This document shows positions 35,823-44,539 of a stretch of 64,000 nucleotides of DNA, one piece after another. Within the stretch, counting starts at the first letter, position 1; the number at the start of each line of letters is the position of its first letter. Source of the stretch: Pseudomonas libanensis. GTDB taxonomy: Bacteria > Pseudomonadota > Gammaproteobacteria > Pseudomonadales > Pseudomonadaceae. The position numbers and the translations under genes are program-made. The stretch is taken from the NCBI RefSeq assembly GCF_001439685.1, contig NZ_JYLH01000006.1, forward strand, positions 1 to 64,000, given 5' to 3'. The notes below the pieces were generated by a model. It did not search any database. It saw only the letters and a program-made list of their open reading frames with translations, and was not told the DNA's origin.

Positions 35823-38800
35823 ATGATCACCACCGCGTTTACGAGGTTCGCCACGATCCTTTGGGTGAGCCTGTTACCCCTGATCGCGGTGGCCCTTGAC
35901 GAGCCCCACGCTTTGCGCCTGCTGGGGCATTCTCATATCGAAACGCCCGAAGTGACGCTGGACGAGGCTGATTGGCGTTGGCTGCGCGAGCGGCGCACGT
36001 TGTTGATGGGGGTTTCCGCCCCCGATTACGCGCCGTTTGACCTGACCAATAACAACCACGAACTCGAAGGCATAACTGCCGATTTTGCCGCACTGATCGG
36101 CCAGGCTCTGCATATCGCCATCGAAGTCCGGCGCTACGACACCCGTGATGAAGTGATCGAAGCCCTCAAGCAGGGGGCCGTGGATTTTCTCGGGTCTGCC
36201 AACGGCTACGAAGCGGCCGACCCGCAACTGCATCTGTCTCGCTCCTACGCCAATGATCAACCGACCCTGGTCACCCGCACCGGTGACAGCCAGGTGTTGA
36301 GTGACGACCTGGCGGGCAAGCGTGTGGCGATGCTGTACCACTACATGCAGCCCGACGCTGTGCGCGCTTTTTACCCCGATGCCCAGTTGGAGTTGTTTGC
36401 GTCGACCTTCGAAGCCATCGGTGCCGTGGCATTTGGTCGTGCTGATGTGTATCTGGGCGACGCCATCAGCGCCAATTACTTGATTAACCGTAACCACCTC
36501 AATAACGTGCGCATGGCCGATTTTTCAACCCTGGAAGTCAACCCGTTTGCATTCGCCGTGGCCCGGGACAATACACGTCTATTGCCCATCCTCAACGCCG
36601 CGCTGGAGGCGATTCCTGCCAGTGAGCAGATGGAGGTCCTGCGCCGTTGGAGTGGGGGCAACCTCGGTATCGTCGGCGTCGATCGGTTGCAACTGAGCGC
36701 CAGTGAGCAGCGCTGGGTGCAGAAGCATCCACGGGTCAAGGTCGCAGTGCTGAACAACTACCTGCCGCTGTCATTTATCAATGACCAGGGGCAGTTCGAA
36801 GGGTTGAGTGCCGAGGTGTTGGCGCGTGTCAGTTTGCGTACCGGCTTGAAGTTCGATGTGGTGCCGGGCACCTCGTTACCGCGCCAGATCAATATCGTCA
36901 ATGCGGGCACGGCGGATATGCTGGCGGTCGTGACCCCCAGTGTCGAGCGCGCCGAGAAAGTGCGGTTTACCCGGCCCTACCTCACCAACCCCTTTGTGCT
37001 GGTGACCCGTAGCGGTGACTACAGCCCGGCCACCCTGGAAGATATGCTCGGCAAACGCCTGGCAATGGTAGCCGGCAACGGCCTGCACGATGAGATCGCG
37101 CAGAATTTTCCCGGCATCTCGTTTGTGGATGTGCAAAACCCGGAGCAAGCCATGGCGTTGGTGGCCAAAGGCGACGCCGAGGGCGCCGTAAACTCGCTGA
37201 TCAGCGCGCGCTATGTGATAGCCCGGGATTATCGCGACCGTTTGCGTATCGCCAGTACTGTCGGCACCGAGCCGGCACGCGTGACATTTGGAGTCAATCG
37301 CAGCCAGTTGGAGCTTTATTCGATCCTGGACAAGGCGCTGCTGAGCATCACCCCGCAAGAAATGGACGAACTGATCGGGCATTGGCGCAGCGAGATCATC
37401 ATCGAGGACAGCTACTGGTTACGCCATCGCAACGTCATCCTCCAGGGCTTCGGGCTGGCGGCACTCTTGCTGGTGATCACGCTGGGTTGGGTCATCTATC
37501 TGCGCAGCCTGATTCATAAACGCGTGCAGGCCGAGCGGGCGCTGAGCGACCAGATGCGGTTCATGAGCGTATTGATTGACGGCACCCCGCACCCGATTTA
37601 TGTGCGCGACCGTCAAGGGCGGCTGATGGCCTGCAATAACGCTTATCTTGACGTTTTCGGCTACAAACTCGAAGACGTGATCGGCAGGACCGTGGTGGAA
37701 ACCGACACCAACAATCTGCCCCAGGCCCAGTCGTTTCATGAGGATTATCTGCGCCTGATGGCCGGTGGCGAGCCGCAGATTCATGATCGGATACTCAAGG
37801 TGCCCAGTGGTGAGATCCTGACGATTTACCAGTGGATGTTGCCGTACCGCGATGGCGACGAGAAAGTGGTGGGCATGATTGCCGGCTGGGTGGATGTGAG
37901 CGAGCGGCAGCGCTTGCTTCGCCAGTTGCAGGAAGCCAAGGACGATGCCGATGCGGCCAGCCGGGCCAAGACGACCTTTCTGGCCACCATGAGCCATGAG
38001 ATTCGCACGCCCATGAATGCCGTGATCGGCATGATCGAGCTGGCCCTGAAAAATGCCGAGCAGGGGCGCGCCGACCGGGATGCGCTGGAGGTGGCATCGG
38101 TGGCCTCGCGCGGCATGCTGGAATTGATCGGCGATATTCTCGATATCGCGCGAATCGAGGCTGGGCATTTGTCCCTGGCCCTTGAACCAGCCAACCTGCA
38201 AGAACTGCTGGCATCGGTGGCACGCGTGTTCGAAGGGTTGGCGCGGGCCAAGGGGCTGGCGCTGCAGGTTGAACTTGACCCATTGATTGATCGGGTGGTG
38301 CTGGTCGACCCGCTACGCTTCAAGCAGGTGGTGTCGAACCTGCTGAGCAATGCGATTAAATTCACGGCCAATGGCCAGGTAACACTTGGGGCCAAGGCAG
38401 GCCTGGAGGGCGAGCGATTACGCTTGCAGTTGTGGGTGCAGGACACCGGTATTGGTATCACTGTCCAAGACCAGCAGCGATTGTTCAGCCTCTTTATCCA
38501 AGGCAGCAACAACGAGCAGTCGGCGCGCAGCGGTTCTGGGCTGGGGTTGGTGATCAGCCGCAACTTGTGCGAAATGATGGGTGGCCAACTGCACTTGAAC
38601 AGTGTGCTGGGGCAGGGTACCCGGGTAGATGTGACGTTGGCATTGGCCATGACCAACGTAGCGCCCGCGCAAGTTGCGCCAATGGAAGACTTGGCCCCCC
38701 CGAACCGTGCGCTGAGCATTCTGGTGGTCGACGACTATCCGGCCAACCGTCTGTTGCTGGGCCGGCAATTGAGCTTCCTCGGGCACCGCATTATTACCGC

Positions 38801-39437
38801 CGAGGATGGTGTCCAGGGGCTCGAACGGTGGCGCAGTGGTCAGTTCGATTGCGTCATTACCGATTGCAATATGCCCTACAAGAACGGCTATCAGTTGGCA
38901 CAGGATATCCGTGCACAAGAACGCGAGCGGGGATTGTCGCCTTGCCTGCTGTTGGGGTTCACCGCCAACGCACAACCGGAAGAAACCGAACGCTGTCGGC
39001 AAGCAGGCATGGATGGCTGTCTCTTCAAGCCTACCGGGCTTGACGATTTGCGATCAGCGTTGGCGTCGCGCGCGGCCGACCCTGGCCTGCTGCGCGTGGC
39101 GGCTTTTGACTTAAGTACCCTGATTGCGTTGACAGGGGATGACCGCCCCGCGCTTATCGAGTTGCTGGCGCCGTTGCTCGAGAGCCTGAAGGCCGATCGT
39201 GCCTTGCTGTCCCCGCTGCAAAGCCAGGCAGACTTCGCCAAGCTGCACGACCTGGCCCATCGCGCCAAAGGCGGTGCACGGATGGTCAAGGCTTACGGGT
39301 TGATCAGGTGTTGTGAGGCATTGGAGCAGGTGTGTGAACAGCAGAACCGTCAGGCATTGGGGTCGACGGTCGAGGACGTGGGTGAAGCGATTGATACCTT
39401 GCATCATGGCCTGAGGGTTTATTGCAATCAGCCTTGA
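35823..39437 (+). CDS. BvgS-like hybrid sensor histidine kinase
   Basis: This 1204-residue inner-membrane unorthodox kinase has an N-terminal signal (residues 1-24) and then two tandem periplasmic Venus-flytrap (SBP_bac_3) domains, about 55-275 and 305-530. A transmembrane helix (about 540-562: FGLAALLLVITLGWVIYL) follows, then a PAS domain (about 580-690), and the kinase dimerisation helix with His725 in TMSHEIRTPMNAV. The ATPase has NLLSNAIKF, DTGIGI and GSGLGLVISR. A receiver (Asp1014 in CVITDCNMP) and an Hpt domain (His1146 in LAHRAKGGA) complete the four-step relay. The flytraps probably bind amino or organic acids. It is translationally close to the regulator upstream. Confidence 0.93.
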   Translation: MITTAFTRFATILWVSLLPLIAVALDEPHALRLLGHSHIETPEVTLDEADWRWLRERRTLLMGVSAPDYAPFDLTNNNHELEGITADFAALIGQALHIAIEVRRYDTRDEVIEALKQGAVDFLGSANGYEAADPQLHLSRSYANDQPTLVTRTGDSQVLSDDLAGKRVAMLYHYMQPDAVRAFYPDAQLELFASTFEAIGAVAFGRADVYLGDAISANYLINRNHLNNVRMADFSTLEVNPFAFAVARDNTRLLPILNAALEAIPASEQMEVLRRWSGGNLGIVGVDRLQLSASEQRWVQKHPRVKVAVLNNYLPLSFINDQGQFEGLSAEVLARVSLRTGLKFDVVPGTSLPRQINIVNAGTADMLAVVTPSVERAEKVRFTRPYLTNPFVLVTRSGDYSPATLEDMLGKRLAMVAGNGLHDEIAQNFPGISFVDVQNPEQAMALVAKGDAEGAVNSLISARYVIARDYRDRLRIASTVGTEPARVTFGVNRSQLELYSILDKALLSITPQEMDELIGHWRSEIIIEDSYWLRHRNVILQGFGLAALLLVITLGWVIYLRSLIHKRVQAERALSDQMRFMSVLIDGTPHPIYVRDRQGRLMACNNAYLDVFGYKLEDVIGRTVVETDTNNLPQAQSFHEDYLRLMAGGEPQIHDRILKVPSGEILTIYQWMLPYRDGDEKVVGMIAGWVDVSERQRLLRQLQEAKDDADAASRAKTTFLATMSHEIRTPMNAVIGMIELALKNAEQGRADRDALEVASVASRGMLELIGDILDIARIEAGHLSLALEPANLQELLASVARVFEGLARAKGLALQVELDPLIDRVVLVDPLRFKQVVSNLLSNAIKFTANGQVTLGAKAGLEGERLRLQLWVQDTGIGITVQDQQRLFSLFIQGSNNEQSARSGSGLGLVISRNLCEMMGGQLHLNSVLGQGTRVDVTLALAMTNVAPAQVAPMEDLAPPNRALSILVVDDYPANRLLLGRQLSFLGHRIITAEDGVQGLERWRSGQFDCVITDCNMPYKNGYQLAQDIRAQERERGLSPCLLLGFTANAQPEETERCRQAGMDGCLFKPTGLDDLRSALASRAADPGLLRVAAFDLSTLIALTGDDRPALIELLAPLLESLKADRALLSPLQSQADFAKLHDLAHRAKGGARMVKAYGLIRCCEALEQVCEQQNRQALGSTVEDVGEAIDTLHHGLRVYCNQP

Positions 39438-39571
39438 CTGCGGTTGATCACCATTCGGGGAATTTGGGAGAACTCCTACGTGAAGGGGGAATATGCCTGA
39501 TTTTGTCGTCGGCATATGTCTGGAAAATGGGGCGCGCTCACTGCCGAGCACAGCCTGTCCAGGGGTTTGCC

Positions 39572-39994
39572 ATGCCGAACAAAGCACTGACTATCCTGAT
39601 TGCCGATGAGCAGCATCTGCAACGTTTATACATCGAGAAAATGCTCAACCAGTTGGGGTATTACCGGATTGTGCCGGTCCAAACGCTCGAAGAGGTGCAG
39701 ATTCTGACCGCCATTCCGGCCGAGCCCTTCGATGTACTGATCATCAACGCGAGGCTGATGGCCCATATCAGTGGGCCTCAGGCTCAGGTGCGGCATGTAT
39801 TGGTCTATGACCACCCGCAATCGAATGCACCCACAGGCGTAATGCCAGAGCTGCGGGTACGCCTGCCCGGGGTGCCCGATAATCTCAATCTCGAACACTT
39901 CATGGACATCATCGACCCACCCGAGGCCAGTCAAGGCCTGCGGGTACTGCCGTGGCTGCGGGAGTTGTCCCGTATGCCGGTGGCCGGGGCCTAG
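39572..39994 (+). CDS. Degenerate (pseudo-)receiver protein
   Basis: This 140-residue protein is built like a stand-alone receiver: ILIADEQHLQRLYIEKMLNQLGYYRIVPVQTLEEV, then FDVLIINARLM. The phosphoacceptor position is Asn59 instead of Asp, only the DE pair at 12-13 of the acidic pocket is kept, and no conserved Lys is evident in the C-terminal half. It therefore probably cannot be phosphorylated normally. It follows the BvgS-like kinase after 134 bp on the same strand and may act as a decoy or adaptor for that relay. The start was set at MPNKALTI; the upstream extension lacks a ribosome-binding site. Confidence 0.75.
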   Translation: MPNKALTILIADEQHLQRLYIEKMLNQLGYYRIVPVQTLEEVQILTAIPAEPFDVLIINARLMAHISGPQAQVRHVLVYDHPQSNAPTGVMPELRVRLPGVPDNLNLEHFMDIIDPPEASQGLRVLPWLRELSRMPVAGA

Positions 39995-40123
39995 TCCCAC
40001 TTCGGCGCAATGCCCCTGGGACTGGTCAAGCGATGGCTACGCTCCAGGGCGGCAATCTGCTGGCGCTCCTACAAAAAATCCTAACTGATTGACATCAGGG
40101 CAAGCCTCACATTTGGCCCTGCG

Positions 40124-41206
40124 TCAATCTGCTGCTTTGTGGTGTTCGCGCAAGCGCTCTGCCGCACTGCGCAGCAGCTGCTCGGTAGCGTCCCACCCCA
40201 GGCAACCATCGGTCACCGATACGCCGTATTTCATCGACGTGCTCAACGGCTGGCAACCCTCGAACAGGTGGCTTTCAAGCATCATGCCGATCAGCGATGT
40301 ATCGCCCTGCAAGCGCTGCTCCAGTACCTCGTTGAATACTGCCGGTTGACGCAACGGGTCCTTGCCGCTGTTGGCATGGCTGCAATCGACCATGATCCGC
40401 GCTGCCACCTTGGACTTGGCCAGGTCATGCTTGATTTGGGCGACGCTTTGCGCATCGTAGTTCGGCCCACGATGACCGCCGCGCAGCACCAAGTGGGTGT
40501 CGGGGTTGCCCGGGGTCTGGATGATCGCCGGATGGCCCTGGCTGTCGACGCCGAAGTGGCGATGGGGGTGTGAGGCGGAGCGCATTGCATCACAGGCAAT
40601 CGCGACGCCGCCGTCGGTGCCGTTCTTGAAACCCACGGGCATGCCCAGGCCGCTGGCCATCTCGCGGTGGATCTGCGACTCGGTGGTGCGTGCGCCAATC
40701 GCGACCCAACTGAGCAGGTCATCGAAGTAGCCGGCAGCCATGGGTTGCAGCAGCTCGGTAGCAACCGGCAGGCCCAGGCGCAGCATTTCGCGCATCAGCT
40801 CCCGCGAGAGCCTCAGGCCGGCGGCCATGTCATCGCTGCCGTCCAGGTGCGGATCGTAGGCCAGGCCTTTCCAACCGATGGTGGTGCGGGGTTTTTCGAC
40901 GTAGGCACGGATTACCAGCAGCATCTGATCGCTGACTTCAAGCGCGAGCTTCTTCAGGTTGCGTGCGTATTCCATGGCCGATTCCGGATCGTGGATCGAG
41001 CACGGGCCGACAATCACCAGTAAGCGTGAGTCTTCGCCATTGAGGATGGCGCGCGCAGCTTGGCGATGGGCGTGGATCTGTTCATGGAGGAACGGGCTGA
41101 GGGGCAATTGGTGCTTGAGCTCCAGGGAGCTGGGCAGGCGCTGGGTCAGGGCTTCATTGGCGCTGTTCAGGGCAGAGACGGGCAAAGCGGCGACGGAGGA
41201 ATTCAT
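40124..41206 (-). CDS. 3-deoxy-7-phosphoheptulonate synthase (DAHP synthase, class I)
   Basis: This 360-residue first enzyme of the shikimate pathway condenses PEP and erythrose-4-phosphate. AroF/G/H-type motifs are clear: LLVIVGPCSIHDPESAMEYA, IRAYVEKPRTTIGWKGL, DPHLDGSDD, TELLQPMAAGYFDDLLSWVAIGARTTESQ, GFKNGTDGG, LVLRGGHRGPNYD, MVDCSHANSGKDP and a C-terminal GVSVTDGCLGW. The N-terminal extension is that of feedback-regulated class I-alpha enzymes; which aromatic amino acid inhibits it cannot be read. The start is ATG 41206 (MNSSVAALP) with AGGAAG upstream. A long leader with an aromatic-rich peptide and terminator precedes it, indicating transcription attenuation. Confidence 0.96.
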   Translation of the reverse strand: MNSSVAALPVSALNSANEALTQRLPSSLELKHQLPLSPFLHEQIHAHRQAARAILNGEDSRLLVIVGPCSIHDPESAMEYARNLKKLALEVSDQMLLVIRAYVEKPRTTIGWKGLAYDPHLDGSDDMAAGLRLSRELMREMLRLGLPVATELLQPMAAGYFDDLLSWVAIGARTTESQIHREMASGLGMPVGFKNGTDGGVAIACDAMRSASHPHRHFGVDSQGHPAIIQTPGNPDTHLVLRGGHRGPNYDAQSVAQIKHDLAKSKVAARIMVDCSHANSGKDPLRQPAVFNEVLEQRLQGDTSLIGMMLESHLFEGCQPLSTSMKYGVSVTDGCLGWDATEQLLRSAAERLREHHKAAD

Positions 41207-41253
41207 ATTCAAGGCTTCCTGGGCAAGCGGCGGGCGATTCCCGCACGCTTGGC

Positions 41254-41406
41254 CTACTGGGGTGTTCGACAATTGGCCGTATCGGCTGTACGTGTTGGCT
41301 TGCCACCAAGAGGTGACCGGTCGGAGGCGGCAGGCTGTCCCGAACGGAGCTGGCTAAATCGCCATGCGGTGCAAGTGTCGTAGCGGTAATAGGTGGCGTA
41401 GTTCAT
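41254..41406 (-). CDS. Tyr-rich small ORF in the DAHP synthase leader, 50 aa
   Basis: Starting at ATG 41406, with AGGAA eight bases upstream, the frame reads MNYATYYRYDTCTAWRF and continues to a stop 47 bp before the DAHP synthase start. Four Tyr occur in the first nine residues, followed by Trp and Phe. That concentration and the good ribosome-binding site suggest a second leader peptide sensing tyrosine supply. The downstream half is of ordinary composition. Confidence 0.5.
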   Translation of the reverse strand: MNYATYYRYDTCTAWRFSQLRSGQPAASDRSPLGGKPTRTADTANCRTPQ

Positions 41407-41452
41407 GGCGTGGTTCCTTTAAGTGTTCTTGAACAAACAAAATAATAAGAGG

Positions 41453-41496
41453 CTGAAAAAACAAAACCCCCGGTCGGGGAGCCGACCGGGGGTTTA
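41453..41496 (-). terminator. Attenuator terminator in the DAHP synthase leader
   Basis: A perfect 12-bp GC stem (41466-41477 with 41482-41493, ACCCCCGGTCGG / CCGACCGGGGGT) is followed on the minus strand by a TTTTGTTTTTT run. It lies 49 nt after the stop of the aromatic-rich leader peptide and about 250 nt before the DAHP synthase start. Confidence 0.9.
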
Positions 41497-41544
41497 GATT
41501 TCTCTGGTGGGCGACCCTTGAGTAGTGGGCGCCGATTTCAGGTA

Positions 41545-41679
41545 TCAGGCGCGCCAGTGGCTAAACCAATACCCAAAATAAAAGCCAGCCAGTGCGCTCG
41601 AACCGTTCACGCGGGTAGCCGACACCGAGCGCAAGGCGCTGGCAGCAGGGCAAACCTGAGTGTGGGTGAGTTGCGACAT
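41545..41679 (-). CDS. Aromatic-rich attenuator leader peptide, 44 aa
   Basis: ATG 41679 is preceded by GGAGAGCTACTC, a strong ribosome-binding site. The peptide begins MSQLTHTQVCPAASALRS, and its C-terminal end reads GFYFGYWFSHWRA. In that stretch Phe, Tyr and Trp fill seven of ten positions immediately before the stop. A strong terminator follows 49 nt later and then the DAHP synthase gene. This is the classical layout of amino-acid attenuation: ribosome stalling at Phe/Tyr/Trp codons when charged tRNA is scarce would favour read-through. The peptide has no other predicted role. Confidence 0.8.
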   Translation of the reverse strand: MSQLTHTQVCPAASALRSVSATRVNGSSALAGFYFGYWFSHWRA

Positions 41680-41825
41680 GAGTAGCTCTCCAAATGTTAG
41701 GGGGAGCTTACTAGAGGCGTGCGGTTGGATTCAATCAGTAATTTCTATTGCGTGGGGGGACTTACGGCTATGGGTGTGTGCCGATATGCTGATGACACTT
41801 AAACAATGATTGCCAGGACGCGACC

Positions 41826-42575
41826 ATGACTGCCTTGACCCTTGCTGCGGCGCAAACCCTTTCCATTGCGGGCGATGTTGCGGCCAATATCCAAAGGCAC
41901 CTGGTCATGATGCAGGCTGCGGCCGAGCACGGTGTGCAATGGTTGGTGTTTCCGGAGTTGTCGTTGACGGGTTATGAACCATTCCTGGCGGTCGACCTGG
42001 CTATCGCCCCGGAGAGTGACGTATTGGCTCCGTTGCGTGAAATGGCGCGGGAGTTGCGTTTGACAGCTGTGGTGGGCATGCCGGTGCGGCTGGCGCCACA
42101 AGCGGGTGTAATGATTGGCGCGCTGGTGCTGGGAGCGGATGGTTCAGTTAGCGTCTACACCAAGCAGCATCTGCACGCTGGGGAAGAGTTGGCATTTGCA
42201 GCGGGGCAGGGTGGCGAGATCCTGAGATGGGAAGATGAGCGCATTGCGCTGGCGGTGTGCGCGGACTTTTCCCACCCCAGTCATCCACGCCAGGCGGCGG
42301 AAGCGGGCGCCACGGTATATGCCGCCGGCGTGCTGATCAGCGAGGGTGGCTACGCGGCGGACAGCGCGCTGCTTCAAGGGTATGCGGCTGAACATGGCAT
42401 GCTGGTACTGATGGCTAATCATGGTGGCCCTTCGGGAGGCTGGACCTGTGCAGGTCGCAGCGCCGTCTGGACCGCAGATGGCAATTTACTTGCCGCTGCG
42501 CCCGGTGTCGGCGACGCGTTGGTGATCGCCCGTCGCGAAGGCGGGTTGTGGACTGGCCAAGTGGTAGCCCTCTGA
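41826..42575 (+). CDS. Carbon-nitrogen hydrolase (nitrilase superfamily)
   Basis: This 249-residue cytoplasmic amidase-type enzyme keeps the full catalytic triad: Glu44 in VFPELSLTGYE, Lys113 in VYTKQHLH and Cys145 in LAVCADFSHP. The short single-domain length fits the omega-amidase/N-carbamoyl or Nit-like branches; the substrate cannot be assigned. It is followed with no gap by a GNAT gene (TGAATG), so the two are translationally adjacent and likely one operon. AGGACGCGACC precedes the ATG. Confidence 0.88.
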   Translation: MTALTLAAAQTLSIAGDVAANIQRHLVMMQAAAEHGVQWLVFPELSLTGYEPFLAVDLAIAPESDVLAPLREMARELRLTAVVGMPVRLAPQAGVMIGALVLGADGSVSVYTKQHLHAGEELAFAAGQGGEILRWEDERIALAVCADFSHPSHPRQAAEAGATVYAAGVLISEGGYAADSALLQGYAAEHGMLVLMANHGGPSGGWTCAGRSAVWTADGNLLAAAPGVGDALVIARREGGLWTGQVVAL

Positions 42576-43022
42576 ATGACGTTTCACCTACGCCAGGCGA
42601 CGGACCAAGACCTGCCCTTTGCCCGAAGCCTCACCTATGAAGCCATGAACCGCTACTACCTGCAGTACGGCTTGTTGTGGTCCAACGCCGGTTTCGATAC
42701 TGCATGGGCGGGTCGCGAGAACTGGCTGGTGTGCAACGATGATGGCGTAATGGGGTTTGTCAGCCTGAGTCGCGACGCAAAGGCTTTGTATATCCGCGAG
42801 CTGCACATGCTGGAGTGCTGCCGCAAGCAGGGGGCGGGCAGTTGGGTGCTGGAGCAAATGGCGCTCAAGACACATACCGAGGGCCTGGGCTTGTTACGCT
42901 TGACTGTATTCAAAACCAACCCGGCAAGAAGGCTGTATCAGCGCCTGGGGTTGAGTATCGTGGGTGAAGAGGACTGCTTCTGGCGCATGGAGCGTGAGTG
43001 TCGGGCACCCACCTCGGACTAA
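42576..43022 (+). CDS. GNAT-family N-acetyltransferase
   Basis: This 148-residue GNAT has an N-terminal FHLRQATDQDLPFARSLTYEAMNRYY, a central strand LYIRELHML, the acetyl-CoA loop CCRKQGAGSWVLEQM (R-K-Q-G-A-G) and the C-terminal NPARRLYQRLGLSIVGEED, all in the expected order. The substrate is unknown. Its ATG directly follows the stop of the nitrilase-family gene, so expression is coupled. Confidence 0.88.
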   Translation: MTFHLRQATDQDLPFARSLTYEAMNRYYLQYGLLWSNAGFDTAWAGRENWLVCNDDGVMGFVSLSRDAKALYIRELHMLECCRKQGAGSWVLEQMALKTHTEGLGLLRLTVFKTNPARRLYQRLGLSIVGEEDCFWRMERECRAPTSD

Positions 43023-43057
43023 AACAGGCATGCCGTACGAATAAGCGCATACTGCTG

Positions 43058-43297
43058 TCAGCTATTGCCTTGCTGATCGTGGATTCGAGCGTCGGGCTCA
43101 TCCACGATAATCCCTTCTTTCATGCCCAACAGGACCGCCACCTTATGGGCTTCTCCACGCCGTCCCTTTTTTCGCCCAGCGAGCACTTGATAGGTGGTTG
43201 CCGGGTCCACGCCGTGCTCCCGGGCAAACGCTTGAACTGACTTTCCTTGGTGTTCAAGCCAGGCCTTGGCTTGTGCAGCAGTGCGGATACCGGGCAT
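43058..43297 (-). CDS. Small Cro-like DNA-binding protein
   Basis: This 79-residue protein resembles phage-associated DNA-binding proteins: TAAQAKAWLEHQGKSVQAFAREHGVDPATTYQVLAGRKKGRRGEAHKVAVLLGMKEGI, a helix-turn-helix with the GRxxGxRGEAHxVAVxLG ending common in prophage and plasmid regulators. It is divergent from an XRE repressor-like gene 82 bp away, like a cI/cro pair. No other phage genes are near, so this is either a relic of a prophage or a domesticated switch. Confidence 0.8.
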   Translation of the reverse strand: MPGIRTAAQAKAWLEHQGKSVQAFAREHGVDPATTYQVLAGRKKGRRGEAHKVAVLLGMKEGIIVDEPDARIHDQQGNS

Positions 43298-43379
43298 AGT
43301 TCAAAACCGTTCAAGTTTGTTTAACGAAGTGATGGTGTGTCACCTCTTGGGGTGTGCCAATCTAGGATCATACATCCAA

Positions 43380-43745
43380 ATGAGTGGAATCGGTTCGCGC
43401 TTAAGGCAAGAAAGAGAGCGGCTTGGCCTGTCGCAGAAAGTTTTTGGTGAGATAGGAGGCGTGGAAGCCAACGCACAAGGCAAATATGAAAATGGCGGTC
43501 GTGCGCCCAAGGCCGACTATCTGTCTCGTGTCGCCGCAAAAGGTGTGGATATCCTGTACGTGTTGACCGGCAGCCCAACGCCGATCCAACTGGACAACCT
43601 CAGCCAGGTCGAAGAAAAAGTATTGGGCAACTATCGCGCGATGCTCAAGGAAGACCAGGATGCAATCCGTCGCTTGACCAGCACATTGGCCGAGCATTCA
43701 TCCGTATTGAACGGAAAATCCAAGCTCCCCGCCCCGGATTCCTGA
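43380..43745 (+). CDS. XRE-family repressor-like protein
   Basis: This 121-residue protein has an N-terminal HTH_3 domain (SGIGSRLRQERERLGLSQKVFGEIGGVEANAQGKYENGGRAPKADYLSRVAAKGVDILYVLTG) and a short C-terminal tail without a LexA-type peptidase. The VDILYVLTG ending is common in Pseudomonas phage-derived repressors. I start it at ATG 43380 (MSGIGSRL); the open frame upstream runs through the promoter region. It is divergent from the Cro-like gene. It stands next to gacA but ends before a strong hairpin, so it is probably transcribed independently. Confidence 0.82.
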   Translation: MSGIGSRLRQERERLGLSQKVFGEIGGVEANAQGKYENGGRAPKADYLSRVAAKGVDILYVLTGSPTPIQLDNLSQVEEKVLGNYRAMLKEDQDAIRRLTSTLAEHSSVLNGKSKLPAPDS

Positions 43746-43765
43746 CTTTTCACCCAGGAAAAAGC

Positions 43766-43789
43766 GCTGTTCGCCTCCCGGCGAACAGC
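43766..43789 (+). terminator. Hairpin after the XRE gene
   Basis: A perfect 10-bp stem, GCTGTTCGCC/GGCGAACAGC, with a TCCC loop lies 20 bp past the XRE stop and 108 bp before gacA. It lacks a T-run but is a likely transcript end. Confidence 0.5.
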
Positions 43790-43896
43790 CGCAGCGCGTC
43801 AAAACTCTATATATATGCCACTTGCACCTAGGTCTGCGCCTTGGTTTTTTGCTAAGGTGTTCAGCAATCTATAAGACCATATCGCGAGGTGTCTGC

Positions 43897-44538
43897 TTGA
43901 TTAGGGTGCTAGTAGTCGATGACCATGATCTCGTTCGTACAGGCATTACACGAATGCTGGCTGACATCGACGGCCTGCAAGTAGTCGGCCAGGCGGAGTC
44001 GGGGGAGGAATCCCTGATCAAGGCCCGAGAGTTGAAACCCGATGTGGTGTTGATGGACGTCAAGATGCCGGGCATCGGCGGCCTGGGCGCCACGACCAAA
44101 TTATTGCGCAGCCATCCGGACATCAAGGTCGTGGTGGTGACGGTGTGCGAGGAAGACCCGTTTCCGACTCGCCTCCTGCAGGCCGGTGCAGCCGGGTATC
44201 TCACTAAAGGCGCGGGCCTGGCGGAGATGGTGCAAGCCATTCGACTGGTGTTTGCCGGCCAACGCTATATCAGCCCGCAGATTGCCCAGCAATTGGCCAT
44301 CAAGTCTTTCCAGCCCACCAGCGATTCGCCGTTCGATGCGCTGTCGGAGCGGGAAATCCAGATTGCCCTGATGATCGTCGGTTGCCAGAAGGTGCAGACG
44401 ATCTCCGACAAGCTGTGCCTGTCGCCCAAGACCGTCAACACCTACCGCTATCGTATCTTCGAGAAGCTCGCCATCAGCAGTGATGTTGAATTGACCCTGC
44501 TCGCGGTGCGCCACGGCATGGTGGACGCCAGCGCCTGA
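43897..44538 (+). CDS. gacA: Response regulator GacA
   Basis: The 213-residue length is exact for GacA/UvrY. The receiver begins [16 protein letters not shown] with phosphoacceptor Asp54 in [10 protein letters not shown] and conserved Lys in YLTKGAG. The LuxR-type HTH reads [43 protein letters not shown]. GacA with the GacS kinase activates small RNAs that titrate RsmA, switching on secondary metabolism and exoproducts. The start is TTG (43897) with GAGG upstream, as is usual for this gene in Pseudomonas; the longer frame has no support. uvrC begins one base after the stop, the conserved gacA-uvrC unit. Confidence 0.97.
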   Translation: MIRVLVVDDHDLVRTGITRMLADIDGLQVVGQAESGEESLIKARELKPDVVLMDVKMPGIGGLGATTKLLRSHPDIKVVVVTVCEEDPFPTRLLQAGAAGYLTKGAGLAEMVQAIRLVFAGQRYISPQIAQQLAIKSFQPTSDSPFDALSEREIQIALMIVGCQKVQTISDKLCLSPKTVNTYRYRIFEKLAISSDVELTLLAVRHGMVDASA

Positions 44539-44539
44539 C

